From positions 310,001 through 374,000 of the forward strand of contig JAQUOU010000001.1 in NCBI GenBank assembly GCA_028716975.1: a DNA stretch of 64,000 nucleotides, given 5' to 3'. Source of the DNA: Methylobacter sp. (GTDB taxonomy: Bacteria; Pseudomonadota; Gammaproteobacteria; Methylococcales; Methylomonadaceae). This document shows, one piece after another, positions 55,388 to 64,000 of this stretch (position 1 is the stretch's first letter; each line of letters opens with the position of its first letter). Under the pieces are notes generated by a model. It was given only the letters and a program-made list of their open reading frames with translations, was not told the DNA's origin and ran no database searches. The position numbers and the translations under genes are program-made.

Positions 55388-57088
55388 ATGGTTAATTCAG
55401 GTGACAATACACGCGCCTATTCTTCTCTAGTCGTTGACGGCATGGAACGTGCGCCAAGCCGTGCAATGCTGCACGCTGTTGGCTTTAAGAATGAAGACTT
55501 TAAAAAACCGCAAATAGGTATTGCGTCGACCTGGAGCATGGTTACACCTTGCAATATGCATATTAACAAACTGGCTGATGATGCAGTCCGCGGCGTTGAT
55601 AATGCCGGCGGCAAAGCGGTCATCTTTAATACCATTACCATTTCCGATGGCATATCCATGGGTACGGAAGGCATGAAGTATTCGCTGGTATCCCGGGAAG
55701 TCATCGCCGATTCTATTGAAACCGTAGTGGGTTGCCAGGGCTTTGACGGTATTGTCGCTATCGGCGGCTGCGATAAAAATATGCCGGGTTGCATGATGGC
55801 CATTTCACGCCTGAACCGTCCTGCCATCTTTGTTTATGGCGGCACGATTATGCCGGGTTGTCACAAAGACAAAAAACTGGATGTGGTTTCCGTTTTTGAA
55901 GCGGTTGGCGCACGGGCCAACAACCAGATTGACGATGCCGAGCTGGCTGAAATTGAAGCTAAAGCTATCCCCGGAGCCGGTTCCTGCGGCGGCATGTATA
56001 CGGCAAATACGATGGCTTCTGCGATAGAGGCGCTGGGTATGAGTTTGCCCAACAGCTCTGCACAAGCCGCAATTTCCAATGATAAACGCCTGGACTGCGA
56101 ATGCGCCGGCGCGGCTGTGCTGGAGTTGCTGAAAAAAGATATAACACCCCGCGACATCATGACCAAGGCCGCGTTTGAAAACGCGATTACTGTCGTTATC
56201 GCGCTGGGCGGTTCGACGAATGCCGTGCTGCATATTCTGGCGATGGCCAATGCGGCGAATGTCGATATTACGCTGGATGATTTCACGCGCATCGGCAAAC
56301 ATGTTCCCATGCTGGCGGATTTAAAGCCCAGCGGCCGTTACCAGATGGCCGAACTGATCGAAATCGGCGGCATTCAGCCGCTCATGAAAATTCTATTAGA
56401 CAAAGGCTTGCTGCACGGTGAGTGCTTAACAGTTACCGGTAAAACTTTGGCGGAAAATCTGACTGATGTCTTACCTTATCCTGAAGGCCAGGATATGATT
56501 CATCCGCTCGATAACCCCATTAAAAAAGACAGCCATTTGGTTATTTTGTATGGCAACCTCGCTTCTAAAGGCGCGGTCGCCAAAATTACCGGCAAGGAAG
56601 GCCTGGTTTTTACCGGCAAGGCCAAAGTCTTCGATGCCGAGGAGCAAGCTTTGCAAAGCATCCTGAACGGCGACATCATTAAAGGCGATGTCATCGTAAT
56701 CCGCTACGAAGGTCCTAAAGGCGGCCCCGGCATGCGCGAAATGCTGTCGCCTACGTCAGCAATTATGGGCAAGGGCCTGGGCAAAGATGTCGCATTAATC
56801 ACTGACGGCCGCTTTTCCGGCGGCACGCACGGTTTTGTCGTCGGTCACATCACGCCGGAAGCCTATGTCGGCGGGCCGCTGGCAATTATCGAAAACGGCG
56901 ACACTATCACCATTGATGCCGAAAACAATGAGTTGAAACTGCATGTCAATGAACACGAAATAGCGCGCCGCCTGGAAAAATGGCGTCAGCCTGAGCCCCG
57001 TTATACACGCGGCGTATTGGCGAAATATGCCAGGCTGGTCAGTTCTGCTTCGCTGGGGGCGGTTACTGATAATTTGGATCTGGAGTGA
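55388..57088 (+). CDS. ilvD: Dihydroxy-acid dehydratase
   Basis: A 566-residue Fe-S dehydratase producing the 2-oxo acids that IlvE transaminates. Cluster Cys residues appear in [35 protein letters not shown] and [20 protein letters not shown]. The C-terminal [20 protein letters not shown] and [17 protein letters not shown] are family signatures. It is the shorter type (about 560 residues) rather than the 610-residue E. coli type. It is likely monocistronic. Confidence 0.96.
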   Translation: MVNSGDNTRAYSSLVVDGMERAPSRAMLHAVGFKNEDFKKPQIGIASTWSMVTPCNMHINKLADDAVRGVDNAGGKAVIFNTITISDGISMGTEGMKYSLVSREVIADSIETVVGCQGFDGIVAIGGCDKNMPGCMMAISRLNRPAIFVYGGTIMPGCHKDKKLDVVSVFEAVGARANNQIDDAELAEIEAKAIPGAGSCGGMYTANTMASAIEALGMSLPNSSAQAAISNDKRLDCECAGAAVLELLKKDITPRDIMTKAAFENAITVVIALGGSTNAVLHILAMANAANVDITLDDFTRIGKHVPMLADLKPSGRYQMAELIEIGGIQPLMKILLDKGLLHGECLTVTGKTLAENLTDVLPYPEGQDMIHPLDNPIKKDSHLVILYGNLASKGAVAKITGKEGLVFTGKAKVFDAEEQALQSILNGDIIKGDVIVIRYEGPKGGPGMREMLSPTSAIMGKGLGKDVALITDGRFSGGTHGFVVGHITPEAYVGGPLAIIENGDTITIDAENNELKLHVNEHEIARRLEKWRQPEPRYTRGVLAKYARLVSSASLGAVTDNLDLE

Positions 57089-57171
57089 TGTAAGGAAACG
57101 CATTGCCTACCTAATAGACACTACTTAATTTGTTTCTCCAATAAAATTGGTAGGTAGCTTTCAAATTTCTC

Positions 57172-57846
57172 ATGCCTGACATTTGTAAAGTATTATACGA
57201 ACCTCCATCTGTTCTCTACCGAGTATTCGACAAGAAAGAATATGCGCTAGCCTTCGTTGAGACAGGCAATCTGAGGCTGAAAACCTTATCCCATTTCGCC
57301 AACGTTAAAGATGAACTTCGTGTAGACGCAACAGAAGGCTCTTTCTCAATCCAGACACCAAGTGAGATAATCAAAGTTGGCATGAATCAGAGTGGCGAAA
57401 TAATATCTCAACATTCCGAATCCGGGGTAATTCATTGCCGCGGCGAGGTAGTCAATCCAATATACATTTATTGCTTTTCCAATCCACCTAACGGAAATCT
57501 CTCTTTTTTGTCTCCTAAATTTGGTGAATATATTGTAAGAGTTGACGATCCCGTGCAATTTATCCAAGACATTACAGAGCATTTATCTAGTATAGATTTC
57601 TGTCTCGGCAGCCCAGTAATTGAAATTGTGCCTGTAGTTTACAATAAAGGTTTTATGTCAGATCAAACACTCGATAATTCGGCTCATTTTCAATTGTCCT
57701 ATACTCAAAAACCAGCATCATTTTCTGACGAATACGAATATCGCCTTGCAGTCATAAGTACTATTCAGTTCTGTAATGAGGTAGGTGATGAATATGATGT
57801 CAATTTGGGTAAGACGCTACCTTATGCTACTTTAATATCTTTATAA
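57172..57846 (+). CDS. Orphan protein of unknown function
   Basis: A 224-residue soluble-looking protein without signal peptide or membrane helix. It begins LYEPPSVLYRVFDKKEYALA and continues FVETGNLRLKTLSHFANVKD, ELRVDATEGSF. This type of YRVF...YA..F...G.LRL.TL..F......R.D..EG opening recurs in scattered hypothetical proteins whose role I do not know. The C-terminal half has DEYEYRLAVIS. It lies between ilvD and a repeat-rich gap, with AT-rich codon use, and is probably accessory DNA. It might belong to defence or stress functions, but nothing shows this. Confidence 0.6.
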   Translation: MPDICKVLYEPPSVLYRVFDKKEYALAFVETGNLRLKTLSHFANVKDELRVDATEGSFSIQTPSEIIKVGMNQSGEIISQHSESGVIHCRGEVVNPIYIYCFSNPPNGNLSFLSPKFGEYIVRVDDPVQFIQDITEHLSSIDFCLGSPVIEIVPVVYNKGFMSDQTLDNSAHFQLSYTQKPASFSDEYEYRLAVISTIQFCNEVGDEYDVNLGKTLPYATLISL

Positions 57847-58053
57847 GAGAGCCAAAACTACTTTAAATCAATTGGCTTAAAATAAACAATTGCCGCGATT
57901 TTCCGATTTGATATATCAGAACCCCATTAAGGCATAGCGAACTGTTTGAACTGTTTCAAATTTGTAAAAGATTTCTAATTTATAAATAATTTGGATTTGG
58001 TGTTTCTAGTGATTTCATATAAGGTTAATCAATATATAAAACAATCCTCTGCG

Positions 58054-58347
58054 ATGGATAAAGAGCTAACTGAATGGAAAAAAATTTCTATAGGGATTGG
58101 AATTGGATCAATCCTTATGGCTATATTTTTAGGAAAATTTTCTCATTATGAAGAGGATTTTGAGGTATTTGATAAAGGAGGCCAATTTTCAATTGGAATT
58201 ATAGCTTTTTTATTTGGTGCTTATTTTTGGCGGAAAGAAGTATTAAGTAAAAAACTTCATTTATTTGAACGAAGTCTGAATATGAGTGGAGAAGAGTTAG
58301 AAGAATTGTTTATTGCCCTAGATGAAAAACGAAAAGAGCCCAAGTGA
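58054..58347 (+). CDS. Small two-helix membrane protein of unknown function
   Basis: A 97-residue protein from ATG 58054 (MDKELTEWKKISIG). Two hydrophobic segments (residues ~11-27 and ~48-64) are joined by a charged loop with KFSHYEEDFEVFDKGGQF. A cytoplasmic tail, SLNMSGEELEELFIALDEK, ends the protein. In-frame TTG/GTG starts upstream (57991-58009) would add up to 21 residues. No family was recognised. It is AT-rich and followed by palindromic repeats, like its neighbour at 57172. Confidence 0.5.
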   Translation: MDKELTEWKKISIGIGIGSILMAIFLGKFSHYEEDFEVFDKGGQFSIGIIAFLFGAYFWRKEVLSKKLHLFERSLNMSGEELEELFIALDEKRKEPK

Positions 58348-58902
58348 GTAAGTTGGGATAACGGAAGGAATCAACACATCGCGATCAATGTTGAGCTTCC
58401 TAAGTCAGTGCTGTAGGTTGGGATGACATAAGGAGTCCCAACAGCATCAGACCTCAATGTTGGTCTTTCTTACGTTAGCACTAACCTACAAAATACCCAA
58501 CAAGGATACTTTAAAATTTGGGGCTGATATATAAATATACAAATTATTAACGGCTAGGCGTTAAATCGTATTTCCGTCATTCCGGCAGGGAGTGCCGGAA
58601 TCCAGATTACAGGGATGTAAGAAAGTGGCAGGAAAAATTATTCAAAAAATGGTCACATGGATTAAAAAGTTAGCTTGAACTGCGCAAACCATCGTGGCCT
58701 CTTTGCCATTGCCATCCATGGCTTCTGGATTCCGGCACTCCCTGCCGGAATGACGAGTTGTGAAAAATTCTTATGCTTTCTCAAGCATAAGAGCAATGGT
58801 GCAAGCGACTCATGTCATAAAAAAAACAGCAAGCACACTTAGAAAGTAATAGAAAATAAACTTGACCACTGACGCCTTCGCATTCCAGATACAACAAGAT
58901 CA
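58348..58902. other. Repeat-rich gene-free region before argA
   Basis: A 555-base stretch without genes. It starts with degenerate repeats of the GTAGGTTGGG type: TGTAGGTT (58412-58419) against AACCTACA (58483-58490), and GTTGGGA/TCCCAAC nested within. It then holds a perfect 31-bp inverted repeat pair (58575-58605 and 58725-58755). The last 100 bases contain the argA promoter, which could not be pinned down. Confidence 0.6.
58575..58755. repeat. Composite element with perfect 31-bp inverted arms
   Basis: Arms at 58575-58605 and 58725-58755 are exact inverse copies over 31 bases. Each arm is itself a hairpin: TTCCGGCA, five loop bases, TGCCGGAA. The enclosed 119 bases are non-coding. The arm sequence has the look of the CGTCATTCCGGC-type repeats found scattered through many proteobacterial genomes, as in REP doublets mobilised by RAYT transposases. 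It may be a REP-like doublet. Confidence 0.75.
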
Positions 58903-60216
58903 ATGATTTTACAAAACGAATTCGTCAACTGGTTCAGGGCGTCATCCCCCTATATTCATGCCCATCGCAATAAAACCTTCGTTATTTCTTTCGGGGGTGA
59001 GGCGGTGCTGGCAGAGGATTTCGATCATCATGTCCAGGATTTTGCCTTGCTCAACAGTTTGGGTATACGCCTGGTGCTGGTACATGGCATACGCCCGCAG
59101 ATAGACCAGCGTCTTGCCAAACTGAATGCAACTGCCCGGTTTCAAGAACACTTGCGTATTACCGATGATTTAGCCCTGCAATGCGTAAAAGAAGCCGCCG
59201 GTTTGGTGCGCGTGGAAATTGAAGCTCTGTTATCGATGGGTTTGGCGAATTCGCCGATGGCCGGTGCAAAAATCAAGGTGGCTTCAGGTAATTTTGTAAC
59301 TGCCAAGCCGCTGGGTGTTATTGATGGCGTCGATTATTGCCATACCGGCGAAGTCCGCCGTATTGATAGCGCCGCTATTCATCAGCAACTTGACCAGGAC
59401 AATGTGGTTTTGATATCGCCTATAGGTTATTCGCCCAGCGGTGAGGTTTTTAACCTTTCGGCAGAACAAGTTGCCACAGCCGTTTCGATTGCTTTAAAAG
59501 CTGAAAAATTAATTTTATTAACTGAGCAAAGCTGCCGCAACCCGGATAGCGGCGAACAAATCCAACAAATGACGACCGCCGAAGCGGAAACTTTCCTACA
59601 GCACTATCAGGAAATTCCCGATACTGTCAGTCTGTCTCTCAAGGCCGCTATTCAAAGCTGCCAGGCAGGCATAGCCCGTGTTCATTTAATTGATAGAACG
59701 CAGGATGGCGCTTTGTTGCTTGAGCTTTTTACCCGTAACGGCATAGGCACCCTGATCAGCTCAATGCCTTATGAAGATTTACGTCCGGCGACCCTGAATG
59801 ATATTGGCGGTATTCTGGAATTGATCAAGCCTCTTGAGCAACAAGGAAAATTAACCAAACGTTCCCGTGAAAAAATTGAAATGGAAATCGCCGATTATGT
59901 TGTCATAGAGCGGGACGGCCTGATCATCGGCTGTACAGCCTTGCATCCGGATGGGCAGCAATCGGGTGTTATTGCCTGCCTTGCCGTGCATCCGGATTAT
60001 CAGGGATCAGCCAGGGGTAATCGCCTGCTTGACTATGTTTATTGCAAGGCGGGACAACTGGCGCTGAAACAATTATTCGTATTATCAACGCAAACCATGC
60101 ACTGGTTTATCGAACGTGGATTTTTGTCTTCCGACATAAACAGTCTTCCCGATCCGCTCAAGAAACTATACAATCCCTTGAGAAACTCCAGGATTCTTTG
60201 TAAAGAAATTGAATAG
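58903..60216 (+). CDS. argA: Amino-acid N-acetyltransferase (N-acetylglutamate synthase)
   Basis: A 437-residue enzyme for the first step of arginine synthesis. It has an N-terminal amino-acid-kinase-like domain (residues ~20-285, with VISFGGEAVLAEDFDHHVQD and LVLVHGIRPQIDQRL) that binds arginine as feedback inhibitor. A C-terminal GNAT acetyltransferase domain (~290-437) has VIACLAVHPDYQGSARGNRL as the acetyl-CoA loop. Length matches ArgA (about 440). cpdA follows after 6 bases. Confidence 0.95.
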   Translation: MILQNEFVNWFRASSPYIHAHRNKTFVISFGGEAVLAEDFDHHVQDFALLNSLGIRLVLVHGIRPQIDQRLAKLNATARFQEHLRITDDLALQCVKEAAGLVRVEIEALLSMGLANSPMAGAKIKVASGNFVTAKPLGVIDGVDYCHTGEVRRIDSAAIHQQLDQDNVVLISPIGYSPSGEVFNLSAEQVATAVSIALKAEKLILLTEQSCRNPDSGEQIQQMTTAEAETFLQHYQEIPDTVSLSLKAAIQSCQAGIARVHLIDRTQDGALLLELFTRNGIGTLISSMPYEDLRPATLNDIGGILELIKPLEQQGKLTKRSREKIEMEIADYVVIERDGLIIGCTALHPDGQQSGVIACLAVHPDYQGSARGNRLLDYVYCKAGQLALKQLFVLSTQTMHWFIERGFLSSDINSLPDPLKKLYNPLRNSRILCKEIE

Positions 60217-60222
60217 CAGCTT

Positions 60223-61026
60223 ATGGCACAACGACTTGGCTATATATCGGTATTGCAAATATCTGATATGCATATCCGCTCTACTTCAGAGGATACCTTG
60301 CTGGGCGTTAATACAGCGCACTATTTCGAGGCAATTCTTGATTTAGCCTTTGCCGGAAAAAAGCAATATGATTTGATCCTGGTTACGGGCGACCTTGCCC
60401 AAGATCCTTGTCTGGCCAGCTATCAGCATATTCTTAAGAGGCTTGAAGCTTATAATACTCCCTGTATTTGCTTGCCGGGCAACCATGATGATTATCATCT
60501 CATGCAGAAAATCCTGAATACTGAAAAGGTTAACTGCCGCAAACAGATGTTATTAGGCGACTGGCAGATTATTTGCCTCAACAGCCAAATCCTCGGCTCT
60601 GCCGGAGGCCATCTATCAAAACCGGAGTTATTATTTCTTGAAGATTGTTTAAATAGTCATCCGGAATATTACTCGCTTATCGCAGTCCACCACCATTGTT
60701 TGAAAAGCAAGACTCCCTGGATGGATACCATGATGATAGAAAACAGCCGGGAACTATTTGAAATAATTAAAAAATATCCCCAGGTAAAAGCGATAACCTA
60801 CGGCCATATTCATCAGGCTATGGATACTACAGCTGCGTCTGTCCATGTTTTTGGCACGCCTTCAACCTGCTTCCAGTTTAAACCGGGAAGCAGAAAATTC
60901 AGCGTGGCTAGTACAATGCCCGGTTATCGCGTAATCCAGCTGTATGCGGACGGGGGAATTAAAACAGAAGTTATACGCCTGCCGGGGCAACTAACCGAAG
61001 TGCGGGCAGAAACGCAGGGTTATTGA
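60223..61026 (+). CDS. cpdA: CpdA-like 3',5'-cyclic-AMP phosphodiesterase
   Basis: A 267-residue calcineurin-like metallophosphoesterase. Metal motifs are QISDMHIRS (D-x-H), [25 protein letters not shown] and [10 protein letters not shown], all intact and in the usual order. [10 protein letters not shown] and the C-terminal region fit CpdA, which lowers cAMP; a role on other cyclic nucleotides is possible. It starts 6 bases after argA and its stop overlaps the convergent rppH gene by 7 bases. Confidence 0.9.
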   Translation: MAQRLGYISVLQISDMHIRSTSEDTLLGVNTAHYFEAILDLAFAGKKQYDLILVTGDLAQDPCLASYQHILKRLEAYNTPCICLPGNHDDYHLMQKILNTEKVNCRKQMLLGDWQIICLNSQILGSAGGHLSKPELLFLEDCLNSHPEYYSLIAVHHHCLKSKTPWMDTMMIENSRELFEIIKKYPQVKAITYGHIHQAMDTTAASVHVFGTPSTCFQFKPGSRKFSVASTMPGYRVIQLYADGGIKTEVIRLPGQLTEVRAETQGY

Positions 61027-61568
61027 TTATTAACCTTGATCTTGCCGTTTCTTTTTTCTTTAGATAAATAACCCTCTGCGTTTACAGGAATGGAATCAAT
61101 AGTCAGAATAGCGCCTAACTCGCTAAGCGCTTTTTGATAAACTTTGCGCTTAAAATAAACCACGTCCTTAAGCGGCTCCCAGTAATCCACCCAACGCCAG
61201 CCGTCAAACTCCGGTTTGGCGTTATGGTCAAAACGCACATTTGATTCATGTGTTATCAACCGTAAAATAAACCAGATCTGCTTTTGCCCTATGCACAACG
61301 GCAGTGAATGTTTGCGAATGTAGCGCTCAGGCAATTGGTACCTGAGCCAATAACGCGTACGCCCCAATATCTGTACATGTTGCTGTTGCAATCCTGTTTC
61401 TTCCCACAATTCTCGATACATCGCCGTTTCAGGGTCTTCATTCTGATTGATTCCGCCTTGGGGAAACTGCCATGCGTTCACGCCCATCCGTTTTGCCCAA
61501 AACACGCGACCCTCGTCATTGCAAAGGATGATTCCGACATTGGGCCGGTATCCTTTAGAGTCTATCAT
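61020..61568 (-). CDS. rppH: RNA 5'-pyrophosphohydrolase
   Basis: A 182-residue Nudix enzyme that removes pyrophosphate from 5'-triphosphate mRNA and so triggers RNase E decay. The Nudix box reads [20 protein letters not shown] followed by GL (residues ~37-59). It starts [20 protein letters not shown] and has [14 protein letters not shown], typical of Rpp[21 protein letters not shown] is the conserved C-terminal part. It is convergent with cpdA. Confidence 0.95.
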   Translation of the reverse strand: MIDSKGYRPNVGIILCNDEGRVFWAKRMGVNAWQFPQGGINQNEDPETAMYRELWEETGLQQQHVQILGRTRYWLRYQLPERYIRKHSLPLCIGQKQIWFILRLITHESNVRFDHNAKPEFDGWRWVDYWEPLKDVVYFKRKVYQKALSELGAILTIDSIPVNAEGYLSKEKRNGKIKVNNQ

Positions 61569-61727
61569 GTTAAAACCTGTGTTTTTACCTTCCCTATATC
61601 TTCAGTCTTGTTGGTGGTAAAATGATATATAGGGCAAGGGATTTAAATTAATGATGACATTGTTCCATAAAAAAAGTAGGGACGCCATAGTGCCTGATGC
61701 ATTTAATTATTTCAGCCGGGTTTCAAA

Positions 61728-62414
61728 GTGAGTTTAGCAATTTTTGATTTGGATAATACCTTGATTGCCGATGACAGCGATTACTTATGGGGACAGTTTC
61801 TGGTAACGCAGGGAATAGTTGATAAGGACTGTTATGAAAGCGCCAATGCTAAATTCTATAATGACTACAAGCAGGGTACACTCAATATTATTGAATTTCT
61901 TAACTTTTCACTTAAGCCCCTGGCCGATAACAAGACTGACCAACTCTATAGATGGCGGGAGAAATTTATAGAAGTAGCCATCAAACCTTTGCTGTTAAAA
62001 CCTGCACAGCAACTGATTGCCAAACATAAAAAAAAAGGCGATACCTTGCTTGTCATCACGGCGACTAACCGCTTTATTACTGAGCCGATAGTCCAATTGT
62101 ATGGAATTGATAATTTACTGGCAACGGCGCCGGAATTTGTAGATGGAAGATATACCGGCCGTTTTACGGGCATTCCCTGTTTTCAGGAAGGTAAAGTGAA
62201 GTTGTTGGAGGAGTGGTTACAAAGCTCCACAGAAACTCTGCAGGGCAGCTGGTTTTACAGCGATTCACACAACGATTTGCCCTTGCTTAAATTGGTGGAT
62301 AATCCTGTGGCTGTCGATCCTGATGAAAAACTTAACCAATTTGCCAAAGAATCTAAATGGCCGGTTATCAGTTTAAGAAATGGTATTTGTCCTATGCATC
62401 ATTTTCATAAATAG
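61728..62414 (+). CDS. HAD-IB family phosphatase
   Basis: A 228-residue haloacid-dehalogenase hydrolase with a GTG start. Motif I is FDLDNTLIADDSDYLW with nucleophile Asp, motif II is LVITATNRFITEPI, and motif III/IV is YSDSHNDLPLLKLVDNPVAV. The cap is inserted after motif I (type IB, like SerB). FVDGRYTGRFTGIPCFQEGK is common in IB phosphatases of the PSPase-like group. The substrate is unknown; SerB-like or histidinol-phosphate-like activity is possible. Confidence 0.9.
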   Translation: MSLAIFDLDNTLIADDSDYLWGQFLVTQGIVDKDCYESANAKFYNDYKQGTLNIIEFLNFSLKPLADNKTDQLYRWREKFIEVAIKPLLLKPAQQLIAKHKKKGDTLLVITATNRFITEPIVQLYGIDNLLATAPEFVDGRYTGRFTGIPCFQEGKVKLLEEWLQSSTETLQGSWFYSDSHNDLPLLKLVDNPVAVDPDEKLNQFAKESKWPVISLRNGICPMHHFHK

Positions 62415-62472
62415 CTTTGCGAATTAACTGCCGAGCTAATTCGGCTCCTGCAAAAACCAATAGATCAATCAA

Positions 62473-62703
62473 CTATTTCTTCCTAATATAAAAAATTTGC
62501 TGATCCACATGTTTTATAAAGTTAATGATCTGGTGGCCTGTCTGGTAAGAATACACGCCAAAATCCAAATGTGCGGCGGGATCCGTTGCTATCACTTTTA
62601 CAACCTCGCCGCTTGCCATTTGCATCAAAATTTTTTTCAGACGCAATAATGGCAAGGGGCACAGCAAACCACTGGCATCTAGTTCCAGGTTAAATTCAAT
62701 CAT
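62473..62703 (-). CDS. TusA-family sulfur carrier protein
   Basis: A 76-residue sulfurtransferase-like protein with the CPxP motif: LDASGLLCPLPLLRLKKILM, with Cys at residue ~15. VIATDPAAHLDFGVYSYQTG is the second family block. TusA relays persulfide sulfur for tRNA thiolation or cofactor synthesis. The divergent neighbour is cysG (siroheme), so a sulfur role fits. Which TusA subtype it is cannot be decided by eye. Confidence 0.9.
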   Translation of the reverse strand: MIEFNLELDASGLLCPLPLLRLKKILMQMASGEVVKVIATDPAAHLDFGVYSYQTGHQIINFIKHVDQQIFYIRKK

Positions 62704-62783
62704 TATGGTTTTAGGTTTTTTTAACAGACTTGGGACTGCTTATAATACCATTCTTCAATAAGTACGTGAATCAGAGTAAAAAA

Positions 62784-64000
62784 ATGGATTATTTCCCCGT
62801 TTTTGTAAAACTCAAAGAGCAGGATTGCCTTGTCATCGGCGCGGGAGAAGTCGCCGCCAGAAAAATTGAACTGTTAGCACGGGCCGGCGCAAAAATTACC
62901 GTGATTGCTAAAGAGATAAGCACTGCCGTATCGGACATGCAGGAAATTTATAATCTTACTCTATTGCAAAAGCGTTTTTCACCTGAAGATATGCGTAAAT
63001 TCAGGCTGGTTATATCGGCTACCAATAATGCAGAAACTAATAGACTGGTTGCCGAAACCGCTGGGGAACACAATATTCCTGTTAACGTGGTTGATAATCC
63101 CGAGCTTTGCAGCTTTATCTTTCCGGCCATCATAGATCGATCACCCATTATTGCCGCCGTATCCTCCGGGGGGGCTGCGCCGGTTTTAGCCCGGTTGCTC
63201 AGGGCTAAAATAGAAAGCGTGATTCCTCCTGCTTACGGACGTCTGGCTCATCTGGCTGAGAAATTCAGGGCAACTGTTAAGCAACATATAAAACAACCGG
63301 CTCAACGCAGAATTTTTTGGGAAAACATATTGCAGGGCTCGGCGGCGGAGCTTGTTTTTTCTGGAAAAGAGAAAGAAGCGGAGCAACAATTAGAGAAAAC
63401 TCTCAGGAATGAAACTGCTAGTTATGGTGAAGTTTATTTGGTCGGAGCAGGCCCCGGATCTCCTGATTTACTCACTTTTCGCGCCTTGCGCCTGATGCAG
63501 CAGGCCGATGTCGTGGTTTATGACAGGCTGGTTTCACCGGAGATTATCGATTTGGCACGTAGGGATTCGGAAAAGATTTATGTGGGTAAGCAACGTCAAA
63601 ATCACGCATTGCCGCAAGAATGCATTAATACGCTCCTGGCTGATCTAGCCAAAGCGGGCAAGAGAGTGGTGCGTCTAAAAGGGGGCGATCCTTTCATTTT
63701 TGGCCGCGGCGGCGAGGAAATCGAAACCTTAATGCAACAAGGGATTAATTTCCAGGTTGTTCCGGGCATAACGGCCGCATCGGGCTGTGCCGCCTATGCC
63801 GGCATCCCGCTGACGCATAGAGATCATGCGCAATCCTGTACCTTTGTCACCGGCCACCTGAAAGATAATTCCATCAATTTAAATTGGTCCCAACTTGCAG
63901 CGCCGAATCAAACTATCGTTATCTATATGGGGTTAATAGGGCTGGAAAAAATCTGCCAGTCTTTAATTGAGCACGGCAGTCCAAAAGATTTACCCATTGC
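62784..64000 (+). CDS. cysG: Siroheme synthase CysG (runs off the right edge)
   Basis: At least 405 residues are visible; the end is outside the window. The N-terminal CysG-B part starts MDYFPVFVKLKEQDCLVIGA, followed by GEVAARKIELLARAGA, the NAD-binding Rossmann fold of precorrin-2 dehydrogenase/ferrochelatase. VSSGGAAPVLARLLRAKIES is its dimerisation region. From residue ~215 the CysG-A part (uroporphyrinogen III methyltransferase) shows YLVGAGPGSPDLLTFRALRL, YDRLVSPEIIDLA and VVRLKGGDPFIFGRGGEE. It converts uroporphyrinogen III to siroheme, the cofactor of sulfite and nitrite reductases. Confidence 0.95.
   Translation, partial: MDYFPVFVKLKEQDCLVIGAGEVAARKIELLARAGAKITVIAKEISTAVSDMQEIYNLTLLQKRFSPEDMRKFRLVISATNNAETNRLVAETAGEHNIPVNVVDNPELCSFIFPAIIDRSPIIAAVSSGGAAPVLARLLRAKIESVIPPAYGRLAHLAEKFRATVKQHIKQPAQRRIFWENILQGSAAELVFSGKEKEAEQQLEKTLRNETASYGEVYLVGAGPGSPDLLTFRALRLMQQADVVVYDRLVSPEIIDLARRDSEKIYVGKQRQNHALPQECINTLLADLAKAGKRVVRLKGGDPFIFGRGGEEIETLMQQGINFQVVPGITAASGCAAYAGIPLTHRDHAQSCTFVTGHLKDNSINLNWSQLAAPNQTIVIYMGLIGLEKICQSLIEHGSPKDLPI

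Noticed and set aside
1-64000. CRISPR array, prophage, intact insertion sequence, rRNA or tRNA genes
   Set aside because: No regularly spaced repeats, phage structural genes, complete transposase ORFs or tRNA/rRNA-like sequences were seen by eye. A tRNAscan or covariance search was not possible.

Overview
The window reads as the chromosome of a gammaproteobacterium. The most likely group is a type I methanotroph (Methylococcales, Methylobacter/Methylomonas-like). This is inference: the support is a complete soluble NAD-dependent formate dehydrogenase operon (fdsGBA-fdhD-fdsD) with mobA close by, a DUF2380/DUF3280-type protein of the sort I associate with methylotrophs, and the overall gene content. 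No methane monooxygenase or methanol dehydrogenase gene lies inside the window. No rRNA, tRNA, CRISPR array or intact insertion sequence was found.

Layout. 1-5 kb (minus): glnE, ilvE, waaF and the start of waaC, closely spaced. 5.3-8.3 kb (plus): glgP and trmL. 8.5-12.4 kb: an accessory island with a ribbon-helix-helix regulator, a C5-cytosine methyltransferase, a DUF4928-type restriction gene split by an in-frame TGA, a Vsr nickase, and then a VOC-fold gene that resembles an integron cassette. 12.7-17.2 kb: rmuC, hemL, a corrinoid adenosyltransferase, a small membrane protein and a membrane-anchored cold-shock-domain protein. 17.3-21.4 kb: a DUF3530 protein and a ba3-type cytochrome oxidase operon (IIa, II, I, diheme cytochrome c4). 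21.5-22.7 kb: a gene graveyard with vapBC and TonB-receptor remnants. 22.9-28.7 kb: a sulfate uptake operon (yezD-like, porin, sbp, cysT, cysW, cysA).

29.7-35.4 kb (minus): a 2-oxoglutarate dehydrogenase operon, sucA-sucB-lpd. Its lpd product lacks both redox cysteines, and sucB carries a perfect 99-bp tandem duplication. 35.6-36.9 kb: a DUF2914 protein and an H-NS-like protein. 36.9-46.2 kb: aguB, the formate dehydrogenase operon, a small lipoprotein, mobA, a DUF2380 protein and a VanZ-like protein. 46.2-54.5 kb: nadA, aspS, an FmdB zinc ribbon, pyrC, rnt, grxD, argD and argF. 54.5-62.7 kb: an SH3 protein, ilvD, two orphan genes among palindromic repeats, argA, cpdA, rppH, a HAD phosphatase and a TusA-like protein. 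cysG runs off the right edge.

How the genes fit together. Formate dehydrogenase needs FdhD and MobA for its bis-MGD cofactor and yields NADH and CO2. Sulfate import and siroheme synthesis (cysG) both feed assimilatory sulfur reduction. argA, argD and argF belong to one pathway, as do ilvE and ilvD. The most notable observation is an intact-looking OGDH operon whose E3 component has lost its redox centre, in an organism type historically reported to lack OGDH activity.
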